From: Streptomyces sp. NBC_00620
Lineage (GTDB): Bacteria; Actinomycetota; Actinomycetes; Streptomycetales; Streptomycetaceae
Assembly: GCF_026341825.1 (NCBI RefSeq)
Contig: NZ_JAPENY010000002.1
Coordinates: forward strand, 2,141,001-2,205,000
DNA: 64,000 nt
Direction: 5' to 3'
The notes under the pieces are model-generated. The model had not been told where the DNA came from, did no database searches, and saw only the letters and a list, made by a program, of their open reading frames with translations. Both the position numbers and the translations under genes were made by a program. This document shows positions 15,534 through 24,053 of the stretch, one piece after another; positions within the stretch are counted from its first letter, which is position 1; each line of letters opens with the position of its first letter.

Positions 15534-18494
15534 ATGAGACGTACATCCCCGTTCCCGCTCGTGGCGCTCGCGGCGGCGACCCTGCTGGTCGGAGGGATCC
15601 CGCCGGACGTGGGCTCCCCGCCCATGGGCAGGACGGCAGCCGAGGCGACGAACACCGCGACCGTCTTCTACTACACGAAGACCAAGAGCTGGCCGGCCAC
15701 CTATCTCCACTACGCACCGGACGGCGGCTCCTGGACCACCGTGCCCGGCGTGCAGATGGAGGCGGCCTGCACGGACTGGGTGAAGGAGACCGTCGACCTC
15801 GGCTCGGCCGCCGGCCTGCAGGCCACCTTCAACAACGGCAACGGCACCTGGGACAACAACGGCGGCGCCAACTACGCGCTGGGCACCGGCGACATCACCG
15901 TCAAGGACGGCGTGATCGCCCACAGCGACCCGTGCGCCGGCACCGATCCGGTCGAGGGCAACGAGGCGACCGTCTACTACTCGACGGCCACCTCCGGCTG
16001 GACCACCGCCAATATCCACTACGCGCCCACCGGCGGCTCATGGACGACGGCCCCCGGCGTCGGCATGGAGACGGCCTGCACGGGCTGGTGGAAAAAGACC
16101 CTCGACATCGGCACCGCCACCTCGCTGAAAGCCGCCTTCAACAACGGCAACGGCGTCTGGGACAACAACAACAGCGCCGACTACACCCTCCCCACCGGCA
16201 CCACGACCGTGCAGGACAGAACGGTCACCACGGCCGCCGAGGACCCGTGCGCCGCCGAGGAGCCGGACACCGAGGCACCGACCGCCCCGACCAAGGTCAC
16301 CGCGAGCGCTACCAACACCTCGATCGTGATTTCCTGGGAGGCGTCCACCGACAACACTGCGGTGACGAAGTATCAGGTCACGCGCACGGGCGGCACCAAG
16401 GGCACGGTCGTCACCGACGTGGGCTCAACGGTGTACTCCGACACGGGACTTGAGGAGCTGACCGGCTACACGTACACGGTGAAGGCCGTCGACGCGGCCG
16501 GCAACACCTCGCCCGCCTCCGCCGCGGCCACCGCGACGACCGGCGAGGAGGCACCCGAACCGGCCTCCGGCACCCCGCTGGGCACCGACCCGCGCAAGGA
16601 CCCGATCTACTTCGTCCTCACCGCCCGCTTCTACGACGGCGACAGCTCCAACAACCGCGGCGGCAGCCAGCACGTCAAGTCGGGGAACGCGGCCAACAAC
16701 GACCCCATGTTCCGCGGCGACTTCAAGGGCCTGGTCGACAAGCTCGACTACATCAAGGCGCTCGGCTTCTCGGCGGTCTGGGTCACACCGGTCGTCCTCA
16801 ACCGCTCGGACTACGACTACCACGGCTATCACGGCTACGACTTCTACAAGGTCGACCCGCGTCTGGAGTCCGCCGGCGCCTCCTACCAGGACCTGATCAA
16901 CGCGGCGCATGCCAAGGGCATGAAGATCTACCAGGACGTGGTCTACAACCACAGCTCCCGCTGGGGAGCCAAGGGCCTGTTCACCCCGACCGTCTACGGC
17001 GTCCGCGACTCGGAGTGGAGCTGGTACTACGACGAGAAGAACGAGGGCTTCGAGTACGACGGCCTGACGGTCGATCCCAAGTCCGGGAAGTCGTACTACA
17101 ACGGCGACCTGTGGTCGACCGCCGAGCCTTCTGGGAACACCTGCGTCAACTGGGGCAAGGCGACCGGCGGCAAGAGCTCCGAGGGCTACACGCTCTACAA
17201 CTGCCAGTGGCCCAGCCCCACTTCCGGCATGTTCCCGAAGGCGTACTACCACCAGTGCTGGATCGGGAACTGGGAGGGCGAGGACGCGCGCTCCTGCTGG
17301 CTGCACGAGGACCTGGCCGACTTCAACACCGAGAACACCGCCGTCCAGAACTACTTGATCGGCGCCTACGACAAGTACATCGACATGGGCGTCGACGGCT
17401 TCCGCGTCGACACCGCCGTACACATCCCGCGCGTCACCTGGAACCGCCGTTTCCTGCCCGCCATCTACGACCGGGTGACCCAGAAGTTCGGTACGACCGC
17501 CGCGCAGAACTTCTTCGTCTTCGGCGAGGTCGCCGCCTTCGTCAACGACAAGTGGAACCGCGGCTCGGTCAACCACTCCGCGCAGTTCTACACCTGGAAG
17601 GAACGCAAGGAGTACAGCGCCGACGACGAGACCGCGGCCATCGAGCAGTTCACCTACGAGAACAACCTCGGCACCGGCAACCAGCCGACGTCCACCAACG
17701 CCTTCCTGAGCGGCAACAGCTACCACACGCCGGACCGCAGCCAGTTCTCCGGAATGAACATCATCGACATGCGTATGCACATGAACTTCGGTGACGCGCA
17801 GAACGCCTACAACAACGGCAAGGACTCCGACGACTCCGTCAACGACGCCACGTACAACGTCGTCTACGTCGACAGCCACGACTACGGCCCCAACAAGTCG
17901 AGCACCCGCTACAGCGGCGGCACCGAGGCGTGGGCCGAGAACATGGCGCTGATGTGGACCTTCCGCGGTATCCCGACCCTCTACTACGGCTCGGAGACCG
18001 AGTTCCAGGCCGGCAAGCAGATCGACTGCGGTCCGACCTGCCCACTGGCGTCCACCGGCCGTGCCTACTACGGCGACCAGCTCGCCGGAACCGTCACGGC
18101 CTCCGAGTTCGGCAAGGCCGACACGGCGAGCGGCCAGGTCGCCACGACGCTGGCCCAGCCACTGGTCAAGCACCTCCAGCGGCTCAACCAGATCCGCCGG
18201 GCGATCCCCGCCCTGCAGATGGGCCAGTACTCCACCGACGGCATCAGCGGCTCGATGGCCTTCAAGCGCCGCTACACCAGCGGCTCGACGGACAGCTTCG
18301 CGCTCGTCACGGTCACCGGCGCCGCGACGTACACCGGCATCCCGAACGGCACCTACACGGACGCCGTCACCGGTGATGTGAAGACCGTCTCGAACGGCAC
18401 GCTGTCCGTGGCGGCTCCCGGCAAGGGCAACCTCCGGGTGTACGTACTGAACGGTCCCGGGAAGATCGGGAGCGACGGGCCGTACCTCAAGTAG
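15534..18494 (+). CDS. Secreted multidomain alpha-amylase (two CBM25-like modules, FnIII, GH13)
   Basis: A 986-residue exported enzyme. ATG 15534 gives a normal signal peptide (MRRT, hydrophobic VALAAATLLVG, cut near residue 35). Two homologous starch-binding modules follow (about 35-125 and 130-225), both with the repeated pattern T-V-x-Y-Y...IHYAPTGGSW, NNGNGVWDNN. A fibronectin type III domain lies at about 240-325, then the GH13 catalytic region from about 345. Catalytic residues are Asp626 (GFRVDTA), Glu665 (FGEVAA) and Asp783 (VDSHDYG; canonical NHD is here SHD). It degrades starch outside the cell to maltodextrins. Probably monocistronic, ending at a strong hairpin. Confidence 0.93.
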   Translation: MRRTSPFPLVALAAATLLVGGIPPDVGSPPMGRTAAEATNTATVFYYTKTKSWPATYLHYAPDGGSWTTVPGVQMEAACTDWVKETVDLGSAAGLQATFNNGNGTWDNNGGANYALGTGDITVKDGVIAHSDPCAGTDPVEGNEATVYYSTATSGWTTANIHYAPTGGSWTTAPGVGMETACTGWWKKTLDIGTATSLKAAFNNGNGVWDNNNSADYTLPTGTTTVQDRTVTTAAEDPCAAEEPDTEAPTAPTKVTASATNTSIVISWEASTDNTAVTKYQVTRTGGTKGTVVTDVGSTVYSDTGLEELTGYTYTVKAVDAAGNTSPASAAATATTGEEAPEPASGTPLGTDPRKDPIYFVLTARFYDGDSSNNRGGSQHVKSGNAANNDPMFRGDFKGLVDKLDYIKALGFSAVWVTPVVLNRSDYDYHGYHGYDFYKVDPRLESAGASYQDLINAAHAKGMKIYQDVVYNHSSRWGAKGLFTPTVYGVRDSEWSWYYDEKNEGFEYDGLTVDPKSGKSYYNGDLWSTAEPSGNTCVNWGKATGGKSSEGYTLYNCQWPSPTSGMFPKAYYHQCWIGNWEGEDARSCWLHEDLADFNTENTAVQNYLIGAYDKYIDMGVDGFRVDTAVHIPRVTWNRRFLPAIYDRVTQKFGTTAAQNFFVFGEVAAFVNDKWNRGSVNHSAQFYTWKERKEYSADDETAAIEQFTYENNLGTGNQPTSTNAFLSGNSYHTPDRSQFSGMNIIDMRMHMNFGDAQNAYNNGKDSDDSVNDATYNVVYVDSHDYGPNKSSTRYSGGTEAWAENMALMWTFRGIPTLYYGSETEFQAGKQIDCGPTCPLASTGRAYYGDQLAGTVTASEFGKADTASGQVATTLAQPLVKHLQRLNQIRRAIPALQMGQYSTDGISGSMAFKRRYTSGSTDSFALVTVTGAATYTGIPNGTYTDAVTGDVKTVSNGTLSVAAPGKGNLRVYVLNGPGKIGSDGPYLK

Positions 18495-18499
18495 CCCTG

Positions 18500-18530
18500 T
18501 GGGGCCCGGACTTGAAAGGTCCGGGCCCCA
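18500..18530. terminator. Strong hairpin terminator after the amylase gene
   Basis: A perfect 12-bp stem (TGGGGCCCGGAC 18500-18511, GTCCGGGCCCCA 18519-18530) with a 7-base loop, 6 bases after the amylase stop. It also serves the minus-strand remnant that ends at 18538. Confidence 0.85.
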
Positions 18531-18537
18531 CGCCCCG

Positions 18538-18621
18538 TCAGATCCGGTCCGCCGCGATCAGCAGATAGTGGAAGCTTCCTTCCTTGTACGCGGTCAGGAA
18601 CGCCTCCTCGAACCCGTGGCC
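18538..18621 (-). pseudogene. Remnant: last codons of a probable geranyl diphosphate 2-C-methyltransferase
   Basis: In the frame shifted by one base relative to the truncated encapsulin, about 27 codons run to a TGA at 18538-18540 and read [19 protein letters not shown] then LLIAADRI. This looks like the conserved C-terminus of a SAM-dependent methyltransferase. In family 2B encapsulin operons of Streptomyces the last gene is the geranyl diphosphate methyltransferase of 2-methylisoborneol synthesis, whose C-terminus has this style. No start or upstream domain remains. The identity is inferred from operon context and the tail sequence only. Confidence 0.5.
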
Positions 18622-19403
18622 ACCTCCGACTCGTACTCGCGCGGCCCCGGTTCGTAGTCCACGAACGTGCCAGGGAGGTCCGCCTCGCCCACATGCCCCG
18701 AGCTGAGCGCGATGTCGGCCTCGCCCGACCGGTTGCTCGGCCGGTGTCCGTCGGAGCCGATTCTCTCGACATGCGCCCGCAGCCCCTCGTACCGCTCCGC
18801 CACCGCCCGGTACGCCGCGTGCGGCAGCGCCAGGACCGTGGGGGCCGTCGCCGCGCGCGCCGTGAAGTCCCAGGTGCCGTCCGCGCCGGCGAGGACCTCA
18901 CCGCCGAACGTGTCACCGTCGGCCAGTAGACCGGTGATCGTCTCGTCCCCGTAGGGTCCCGCGCCGACCTGCTCCACCTTGCCGTGCACGATGAGGAAGA
19001 CATGGTCGGCCGGGCCGCCGGCCTCCACCACGAGCTGGCCGGGCTCGTACTCGCGCTGTACGAACTGCTCCGCCAGCACGCCCAGCGTGTCGCCGTCCGA
19101 GAACCCGCGCAGCAGCGGAAGTTCGGCGAGTTCCGCGGGGATGATCCTGACCCGCGCACCGGTCTTCACGAACGTCACCCGCCCGTCGCCGACCGCGTAC
19201 GACACCCGACGGTTCACGCGATACGTGCCGCGCGGCACGTCCACCCACGGGAGCATGCGCGTCAGCCACCGGGAGCTGATGCCCTGCATCTGGGGCTCGG
19301 ACTTGGTCGTCGTCGTCAGGTTCCGTGCCGCGGCGGCTCCGAGGCTCTGTTGCTCCCGCTCCTCGGCGCCCTCCGCGGGCGCCGTATCGGTCTCGACCGA
19401 CAT
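18594..19403 (-). pseudogene. Truncated family 2B encapsulin shell protein (EshA-like, cyclic-nucleotide-binding type)
   Basis: ATG 19403 with a purine-rich ribosome binding site opens a 269-codon frame. It contains the N-terminal arm ([32 protein letters not shown]) and the inserted cyclic-nucleotide-binding-like domain (about residues 80-215; [40 protein letters not shown]) of family 2B encapsulins. Full-length shell proteins are about 470 residues; here the sequence stops following the family soon after [14 protein letters not shown] (about residue 256) and ends [11 protein letters not shown]. The rest of the HK97-like fold (E-loop, A-domain) is missing, so no shell can form. The end coincides with a methyltransferase tail, indicating an internal operon deletion. 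Confidence 0.85.
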
Positions 19404-19666
19404 GGGTTCCTTCTCTCCTGTTGCGTGGGTGACAGAACGCATCCGGACTGTCACGCTCCGCGCCGACAGCTACCCGTGATCGGCCGCGACGAATGACGCC
19501 TTCGGACGGCGTGCGAAGCACGTCCCGCCACGAAGTGCCTCCGCACCACCGCCGATTCACTCGGATGCGCCTGGTTGGCGGTATCCGGTCGGTACCCGGG
19601 CGCCCCTCGCCGTGTTCAATCGCCAGTACCGCCGCGCGCTGACGGACTCGCCCACTAGGAGGCACC

Positions 19667-20908
19667 GTGATCGCAGTTCCCGAACCCGCGCTCACCGAAC
19701 GCGAACTGATCGAGCGCGCCGTGGAGTTACGACCCGCACTGCTCGAACGCCAGCCGGAGACCGAGCGGTTGACGCACTACCCCAAGGACACCCACGACGA
19801 CTTCCTGCGGGCCGGCTTCTACCGGGTGCTGCAACCGCGCCGGTACGGCGGCTACGAGTTCGGTCTGCCGACCTTCTACCGCGTGGTGACCGAGACCGCG
19901 CGCGGCTGCCCCTCCACCGGCTGGGCCCTGTCGCTCACCGCCGCCCACGTCCTCCAGGTCGCCGGCCTCTTCGACGAGAAGGCGCAGGACGAGATCTTCG
20001 GCGACCACGGCGAGTTCCGGGCCGCGTCCACGGTCGTGCCGATCGGCGTCGCCCGGCCCGACGGAGACGGCCACGTCGTACTCGACGGGACCTGGCCGTA
20101 CTCGTCCGGCGCGCCCTACTCCACGCACTACCTCGGCCAGACACTGCGCGCACCGGAGAAACCCGGCGACCCGCCAGGACCCTTCGTCCTGTTCCTGGCA
20201 CCGCGCGCGATCTGGACGGTGGTCGACGACTGGCACGGCGCCCTCGGCCTGCGCGGCAGCGGATCCAACAGCATCCGCATCGACGAGGGTCGCGTCCCCA
20301 CGTACTTCACCCGGGAGATGAGCCTGCTCGACCTGCCCGTCGAGGGCGGCACCCCCGGCTCGAAACTGCACGGCAACGCCATGTACGCGGGGCGCTCGCC
20401 GAGCTTCTACCACGGTGAGCTGGCCGCCATCATGATCGGCACCGCGTACGCGGCCGCCGACGAGTACGCCCGGATCATCGCCGAACGCCCGCTGATCGCG
20501 GACCCCACCCGCACCCGCTCCGAACTCCACGACTACCAACGGCATTTGGGAGAAGCGCTGGGCGCGATCCACACGGCCGAGGCGGCGCTGCTGCGCAACG
20601 CGGAGGACTGGATGGAGGTCTGCCGCCGCAATGTCTCGGGCGAGGCCCCGTTCACCAGCGCCGAGGACAACCGGCTCGCGCTCGTCTTCCTCACCGCCGG
20701 GCGGATGGCGTGGGACGTACTGCAGGGCATCCTCTTCCGCACGGCCGGTTCCCGGTACGCCCGCGACGGTGAGCGGATGCAGCGGTACTTCCGGGACGCG
20801 GCCACGTGCTGGACGCATGTCGGTCCCACCATGGCCGAGCCGCTGTACCGGCGGGTCGGCCGCGACCGCCTCGGCCTGCCCTCGGACGACATCCCGCTGC
20901 TGCCCTGA
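19667..20908 (+). CDS. Flavin-dependent monooxygenase, acyl-CoA dehydrogenase fold (HpaB/HsaA-type)
   Basis: A 413-residue protein; GTG start 5 bases after AGGAGG. The order of segments (N-terminal helices with RYGGYEFGLPTFY, a beta domain with GTWPYSSGAPYSTHY and HGALGLRGSGSNSI, C-terminal four-helix bundle) matches group D flavin monooxygenases such as HsaA, p-hydroxyphenylacetate 3-hydroxylase oxygenase and DszC. They use FMNH2 or FADH2 supplied by a separate reductase, which is not encoded nearby. The substrate is unknown; an aromatic ring or an amine is plausible. It is divergent from the broken encapsulin gene and followed by a 13-bp tandem repeat. Confidence 0.8.
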   Translation: MIAVPEPALTERELIERAVELRPALLERQPETERLTHYPKDTHDDFLRAGFYRVLQPRRYGGYEFGLPTFYRVVTETARGCPSTGWALSLTAAHVLQVAGLFDEKAQDEIFGDHGEFRAASTVVPIGVARPDGDGHVVLDGTWPYSSGAPYSTHYLGQTLRAPEKPGDPPGPFVLFLAPRAIWTVVDDWHGALGLRGSGSNSIRIDEGRVPTYFTREMSLLDLPVEGGTPGSKLHGNAMYAGRSPSFYHGELAAIMIGTAYAAADEYARIIAERPLIADPTRTRSELHDYQRHLGEALGAIHTAEAALLRNAEDWMEVCRRNVSGEAPFTSAEDNRLALVFLTAGRMAWDVLQGILFRTAGSRYARDGERMQRYFRDAATCWTHVGPTMAEPLYRRVGRDRLGLPSDDIPLLP

Positions 20909-20999
20909 GCGAAGACGTCGAGCGAAGCCGTCGAGCGAAGACGTCGAGCTAAGGCGCCGAGGGAAGCCGCTGAGCGAATTCCCTGATGGAAAGCGCGAG
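20909..20999 (+). repeat. 13-bp tandem repeat, seven degenerate units, starting at the base after a stop codon
   Basis: Units at 20909, 20922, 20935, 20948, 20961, 20974 and 20987. The first three are gcgaagacgtcga, gcgaagccgtcga, gcgaagacgtcga; later copies drift. The array starts immediately after the TGA of the monooxygenase gene (20906-20908) and is not in a coding frame. Confidence 0.85.
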
Positions 21000-21091
21000 G
21001 GTTGCCTCCGCTCCGGATGGGTACGCGACGAGGGTGTGCCCGGGGCGGTCCCCGTCCCGGGCGGCCCGTCCGTACTACCCCGGGATTTGCC

Positions 21092-21505
21092 ATGGACACC
21101 CCCTCGAACAACCACACCGCGCCCGCGACACCCGCCCAGGAAGCGTTGGACACGCTCGCTGTGAACACCGAGGACGCCGAGGCCCTGGCCACCCTCGCCG
21201 GCAGCGACGTGCTGGTCCCCGTGCCGGACGACGTCAGTGAGGAGGACGTGGCCGACCCCTCGGCCGTGGCGTTGCCCGTCCTGGAGGCGCCCGGCGGTGA
21301 GCAGGTCGTGCCGGTCTTCACCTCGGAGCTGGAGATGGCCGAGCTTCTCCCGTCCGTTTCCCGCTACCGCATGGTGCCGCTGGGCGCGCTGGCCTCCCAG
21401 TGGCCGGCCAGTGACCTGGCACTCTCGATCGACGCCAGTTCGGCACACGGTCTGACCCTCACCTCGGAGGGCGTACGCACCCTGCTGGCCAGGCCGCTGG
21501 GGTAG
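21092..21505 (+). CDS. SseB-like (N-terminal domain) protein
   Basis: A 137-residue acidic protein starting at ATG 21092. After a Pro/Thr/Ala-rich N-terminus it shows the SseB-type pattern: DVLVPVPDDV, ALPVLEAPGGEQVVPVFTS, ELEMAELLP, YRMVPLGALASQWPASDLAL, SIDASS. SseB-like domains are found in serine-sensitivity proteins and in type III/VII secretion accessory proteins; biochemical function is unknown. The ribosome binding site is weak. It converges with the GlcD-like gene with only 5 bases between stops. Confidence 0.7.
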   Translation: MDTPSNNHTAPATPAQEALDTLAVNTEDAEALATLAGSDVLVPVPDDVSEEDVADPSAVALPVLEAPGGEQVVPVFTSELEMAELLPSVSRYRMVPLGALASQWPASDLALSIDASSAHGLTLTSEGVRTLLARPLG

Positions 21506-21510
21506 GGCGC

Positions 21511-22884
21511 CTAGAGACTCTTGCCGGGATTGAGGATCCCGCGCGGGTCGAAGGCGTCCTTCAGCCGCCGCTGCAGAGCATGGGCCGCAGGCCCGAGCTC
21601 GTCCGCCACCCACTGCCGCTTCAGGACCCCCACTCCGTGCTCGCCCGTCAGGGTGCCGCCCAGACGCAGGGCCAGCGCGAAGATCTCTCCTGCCGCCTCC
21701 CAGGCGGCGTCCGGGAGGACGGGCAGCGACGGGTCCACCACGATGATCGGGTGGAGGTTCCCGTCGGCGGCGTGCGCGATCGTGAAGACGGGCACGTCAT
21801 GGCGTGCGGAGATGGCGCGGATCTCACGGGCCGCCTCCGCGAGGCGGGAGCGGGGTACCGCGATGTCCTCGATCAGCGGACGGCCCAGGCGCTCCAGCGC
21901 CGGCAGCGCGAGACGGCGGGCGGCGAGCAGCGCGTCGGCCTCGGCCGGGTCCGTCGTCGTCTCGACCGTCGTCGCCAGCGGTGACAGGAGCCGGGCGACG
22001 GTCGCCGCCTCGATCGCCGCTCCTGCGCCGTCGCACTGCACCAGCAACAGGGCGGCGCCGCGCTCCCGCAGCGCCGGGTCGATGGCGCCCAGCACCGGCC
22101 CGTCGACCAGTTCCGCAAGCGCGGGCTCGACTCCGGCCCGCCCGATCGCGTACGAGGCCTCGGCTGCCTCCTCGAAGGAGGCGAAGTACGCGGCGAGTGT
22201 GGCCGTCGCCACCGGGACGGGGCGCAGCCGCAGCGTCGCCGACGTGATCACCGCGAGGGTGCCCTCGGAGCCGGTGAGCAGCGCAGTGAGGTCGTAGCCG
22301 GTGACGCCCTTGACCGTACGGCGGCCGGTGCGCACGACGGTGCCGTCCGCGAGCACCGCCTCAAGACCGAGCACGCTGTCCCGCGTGACGCCGTACTTGG
22401 CGCAGCGCAGACCGCCCGCGTTGGTCGCGATGTTCCCGCCGATCGTGGAGATGGCGGCGCTCGCCGGATCGGGTGCGTAGCGCAGCCCGTGGGCGCCGGC
22501 CGCCCGGTCCAACTCGGCGGTGATCACGCCGGGTTCGACCACGGCGAGCTGGTCGTCCGGCGACAGTTCGAGGATGCGGTTCATCCCGGACAGATCTAGG
22601 ACGAGCGCGCCCTCGCCTGCCGTCGCCCCGCCCGACAGACCGGTGCCCGCGCCGCGCGGAACCACCGGCACGCGCAGTGCGTGCGCGTGCCGGAGGGTGA
22701 CCGTCACGTCCTCGGTCCGCCGGGCATGGACCACGGCGAGCGGGCTGCCGTCGGGCCGCGTGCCGGAGCGGTCGGTGGCGTGCGCGGTCAGCGTGGCCGG
22801 GTCGGTGGTCAGCCGGTCGGGGGCCAGATCACGGGCGAGCAGGCCAAGGAGCTGGGCCGACGTGGTGGTCGCTGGTGCTGTCAC
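21511..22884 (-). CDS. FAD-linked oxidase, glycolate oxidase GlcD-like
   Basis: A 457-residue protein. GTG 22884 overlaps the upstream stop (GTGA). It has the PCMH-type FAD-binding domain (VVPRGAGTGLSGGA, YAPDPASAAISTIGGNIATNAGG, GSEGTLAVIT) and the C-terminal FAD-oxidase domain with HAADGNLHPIIVVD and GTLTGEHGVGVLK, as in GlcD and D-lactate/2-hydroxyglutarate dehydrogenases. It would oxidise a 2-hydroxy acid to the 2-oxo acid. As last gene of the organosulfur operon it may process a hydroxy-acid or glycolate product of C-S bond cleavage; this is inference. Confidence 0.88.
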   Translation of the reverse strand: MTAPATTTSAQLLGLLARDLAPDRLTTDPATLTAHATDRSGTRPDGSPLAVVHARRTEDVTVTLRHAHALRVPVVPRGAGTGLSGGATAGEGALVLDLSGMNRILELSPDDQLAVVEPGVITAELDRAAGAHGLRYAPDPASAAISTIGGNIATNAGGLRCAKYGVTRDSVLGLEAVLADGTVVRTGRRTVKGVTGYDLTALLTGSEGTLAVITSATLRLRPVPVATATLAAYFASFEEAAEASYAIGRAGVEPALAELVDGPVLGAIDPALRERGAALLLVQCDGAGAAIEAATVARLLSPLATTVETTTDPAEADALLAARRLALPALERLGRPLIEDIAVPRSRLAEAAREIRAISARHDVPVFTIAHAADGNLHPIIVVDPSLPVLPDAAWEAAGEIFALALRLGGTLTGEHGVGVLKRQWVADELGPAAHALQRRLKDAFDPRGILNPGKSL

Positions 22885-24053
22885 GGGTTCGGTGCCTTCG
22901 TTTCGTCGGGTTCCGTCGCTGCCTTGGATTCCGTCGCCCTGCTCAACGCCTTCGTTCCGATCGCGAGCAGGGAGATGTCCTCCTGAGGCGCGTGCACGGG
23001 CGCGCACTGGATGTCGCGGAAGTGCCGTTCCAGGGGGTTGCCACGGGCCAGGCCCGGATTGCCGAGCAGCCGCACGGCCAGCTCCACGGCCCGTACGCCG
23101 TGCCGGTCGGCCAGCACGCGCGCGCCGAGTGCCTGTTCCGGGGTGTACGAGGAGTCGCCCGCGTCGACCCGGGCGGCACCGCCGAACACCAGCTGCTCGG
23201 CGCCGGCGAGCAGCACCTCGATCTCCCCGGCCGTCCGCCGGAAGCGTTCCGTACGGGCCACCGGATGACCGAGATTGGCGGGCACCCGTGCGTGCGCGAA
23301 GGTGTGGAAGAAGGCCTGCGCCGCCCGGGCGACGCCCAAGTAGAGGGCGGCCAGCGGGAGATGGAGCGCCGCTCCCGCCCGGTTGTCCTGCTCGGAGTCG
23401 GGGCCGTGCGGGCCGAGGCCCACGACATGCTCGTACGGGATCTCCACCTCGTGGAAGGTCACGTCGTGGCTGCCGCTGGCACGCAGCCCCAACTGGTCCC
23501 AACGGCCGGTGATCTCGATGCTAGGGGAGCCGCCGGGGACCAGGAAGGTGCCCACGCGGGGCTCGGGTTCGTCCGTCGTGGCCCACACCAGGAACCAGTC
23601 GAGGCCGTCCGCCCCCGTCACGAACCGTTTGGTACCCCTGACCGACCAGCCGTCGTCGGTGCGACGCGCGAGGGTGGCGGGCAGTCCGCCCCGCGCGGGG
23701 GAGCCCAGATCGGGCTCCACGCGCGCGTGGTTGATGAGAACGGGCCGCTCCTCGGACTCCTTGAGTACGCGCGCGTACAGCTCGTCGGGCCAGTGCGGCT
23801 GGACGGCCTGGCGGGCGTGGGTGTTGAGGGTCATCGCCGTGATCAGGGCGACGGAGGGGTCGCCCTGGCCGAGGGTGTACAGGATGCGCGCGGTCTCGGC
23901 GACCTTGCCGCCCTGGCCGCCGTAGCGTTCGCCGACGGTGGCGGTGAGCAGTCCGGCTTCGTGGACGGCCTGGAGTGACTCGGCGGGGAAGGCGGCCGAC
24001 TGGTCGTATTCCGGAGCCAGTTCGGCGAGCCTTGCCGTCACCCGCGAGGTCAC
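22881..24053 (-). CDS. Acyl-CoA dehydrogenase-fold flavin monooxygenase (DszC/SfnC-like)
   Basis: A 390-residue protein; GTG 24053 overlaps the preceding stop (GTGA). It has acyl-CoA dehydrogenase N-terminal helices (ERYGGQGG), a beta domain with GTKRFVTGADGLDWFLVWAT and WDQLGLRASGSHDV, and C-terminal helices. Homologues in sulfur operons (DszC, SfnC) are FMNH2-dependent oxygenases acting on dibenzothiophene or dimethylsulfone-type compounds. Context with SsuD and a sulfonate importer supports desulfurisation rather than fatty-acid oxidation. Confidence 0.82.
   Translation of the reverse strand: MTSRVTARLAELAPEYDQSAAFPAESLQAVHEAGLLTATVGERYGGQGGKVAETARILYTLGQGDPSVALITAMTLNTHARQAVQPHWPDELYARVLKESEERPVLINHARVEPDLGSPARGGLPATLARRTDDGWSVRGTKRFVTGADGLDWFLVWATTDEPEPRVGTFLVPGGSPSIEITGRWDQLGLRASGSHDVTFHEVEIPYEHVVGLGPHGPDSEQDNRAGAALHLPLAALYLGVARAAQAFFHTFAHARVPANLGHPVARTERFRRTAGEIEVLLAGAEQLVFGGAARVDAGDSSYTPEQALGARVLADRHGVRAVELAVRLLGNPGLARGNPLERHFRDIQCAPVHAPQEDISLLAIGTKALSRATESKAATEPDETKAPNP

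Noticed and set aside
20909-20999. CRISPR array
   Set aside because: Units are 13 bp, contiguous and without spacers, and no cas genes are present. The same applies to the arrays at 26187, 32163 and 42394.
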